A DNA stretch of 5,646 nucleotides from FEN-1297 sp046704565 (lineage in GTDB: Bacteria; Bacteroidota; Ignavibacteria; Ignavibacteriales; Ignavibacteriaceae), in assembly GCA_046704565.1 (NCBI GenBank), contig JBJKRP010000326.1, forward strand, positions 1-5,646, read 5' to 3'. Numbering within the stretch: the first letter of the stretch is position 1; each line of letters begins with the position of its first letter. The notes under the pieces were generated by a model. That model made no database searches, was not told the DNA's origin, and saw only the letters and a list, made by a program, of their open reading frames with translations. Of the stretch, positions 5,575 through 5,646 are shown in pieces. The position numbers were made by a program, and so were the translations under genes.

Positions 5575-5646
5575 CTAGCTTATGCCGTTTAATGACGGAA
5601 CAATAAAGTAAGCGTAAGCCTGACGGTTGGACCTGCCTACTCTTCC
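5575..5646 (-). CDS. mfd: Mfd, helicase motif VI segment ending at an in-frame TAG (cut by right edge)
   Basis: Twenty-three codons in the same frame as the following Mfd piece read GRVGRSNRQAYAYFIVPSL and then NGIS before TAG. GRVGR is helicase motif VI with its arginine finger, and RQAYAYF is its usual Mfd continuation. In other Mfd proteins this passes without a break into the RRLEAIEEY segment. The rest of the gene lies beyond the right edge. A product ending here would keep the motor motifs but lose the end of the TRG region and the whole C-terminal domain. Confidence 0.85.
   Translation of the reverse strand, partial: GRVGRSNRQAYAYFIVPSLNGIS

Noticed and set aside
5575..5577. TAG in mfd as pyrrolysine or general TAG recoding
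   Set aside because: mfd and the PfpI-like gene both use TAG as their natural end, and the PfpI-like frame runs into unrelated sequence after it. Nothing in the window suggests amber decoding.
2516..5592. Several plus-strand frames of 65-105 codons (2516-2713, 3476-3688, 4396-4713, 4837-5076, 5344-5592)
   Set aside because: All are antisense shadows of the MCP-like, PfpI-like or mfd genes and show no motif or ribosome site.
1..5646. CRISPR array, tRNA, rRNA, insertion sequence or attachment site
   Set aside because: No regular repeat-spacer pattern, cloverleaf, transposase frame or terminal inverted repeats were seen on either strand.

Overview
The window is AT-leaning bacterial DNA in which every convincing gene lies on the minus strand. 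Read right to left, it holds the C-terminal part of the transcription-repair coupling factor Mfd, a small DJ-1/PfpI-family enzyme, and then a chemotaxis block: a soluble receptor-like protein, a STAS-domain protein, CheY and the first 421 codons of CheA. The Mfd wording and the che gene mix recall the Ignavibacteria/Bacteroidota-Chlorobiota side of the tree. That is an impression from protein similarity only, and nothing in the window settles taxonomy.

Layout: mfd (4828-5646) runs off the right edge and carries an in-frame TAG at 5575-5577. The PfpI-like gene (4212-4769) follows 58 bp later and starts with TTG. A 185-bp gap (4027-4211) carries a good sigma-28 (FliA-type) promoter, a hairpin and a 14-bp palindrome ahead of the receptor-like gene (2176-4026). 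A 213-bp gap (1963-2175) carries a second, even better sigma-28 promoter. It is followed by a tightly coupled STAS-cheY-cheA run, in which both junctions are 4-base ATGA stop/start overlaps. cheA runs off the left edge.

How it fits together: the two promoters share the core TwAACTTT-N11-kCCGATAATAA, so the receptor-like gene and the STAS-cheY-cheA operon are probably separate members of one flagellar/chemotaxis sigma-28 regulon. CheA would phosphorylate CheY. The 616-residue receptor-like protein has no membrane segment. It carries two degenerate copies of the MCP signalling hairpin 269 residues apart, and after the first copy a D-x3-Q motif that resembles the CheZ phosphatase signature. It may be a cytoplasmic signalling scaffold, a CheY-P phosphatase, or both. 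This protein, the paired promoters and the mfd stop codon are the three points most worth a second look.
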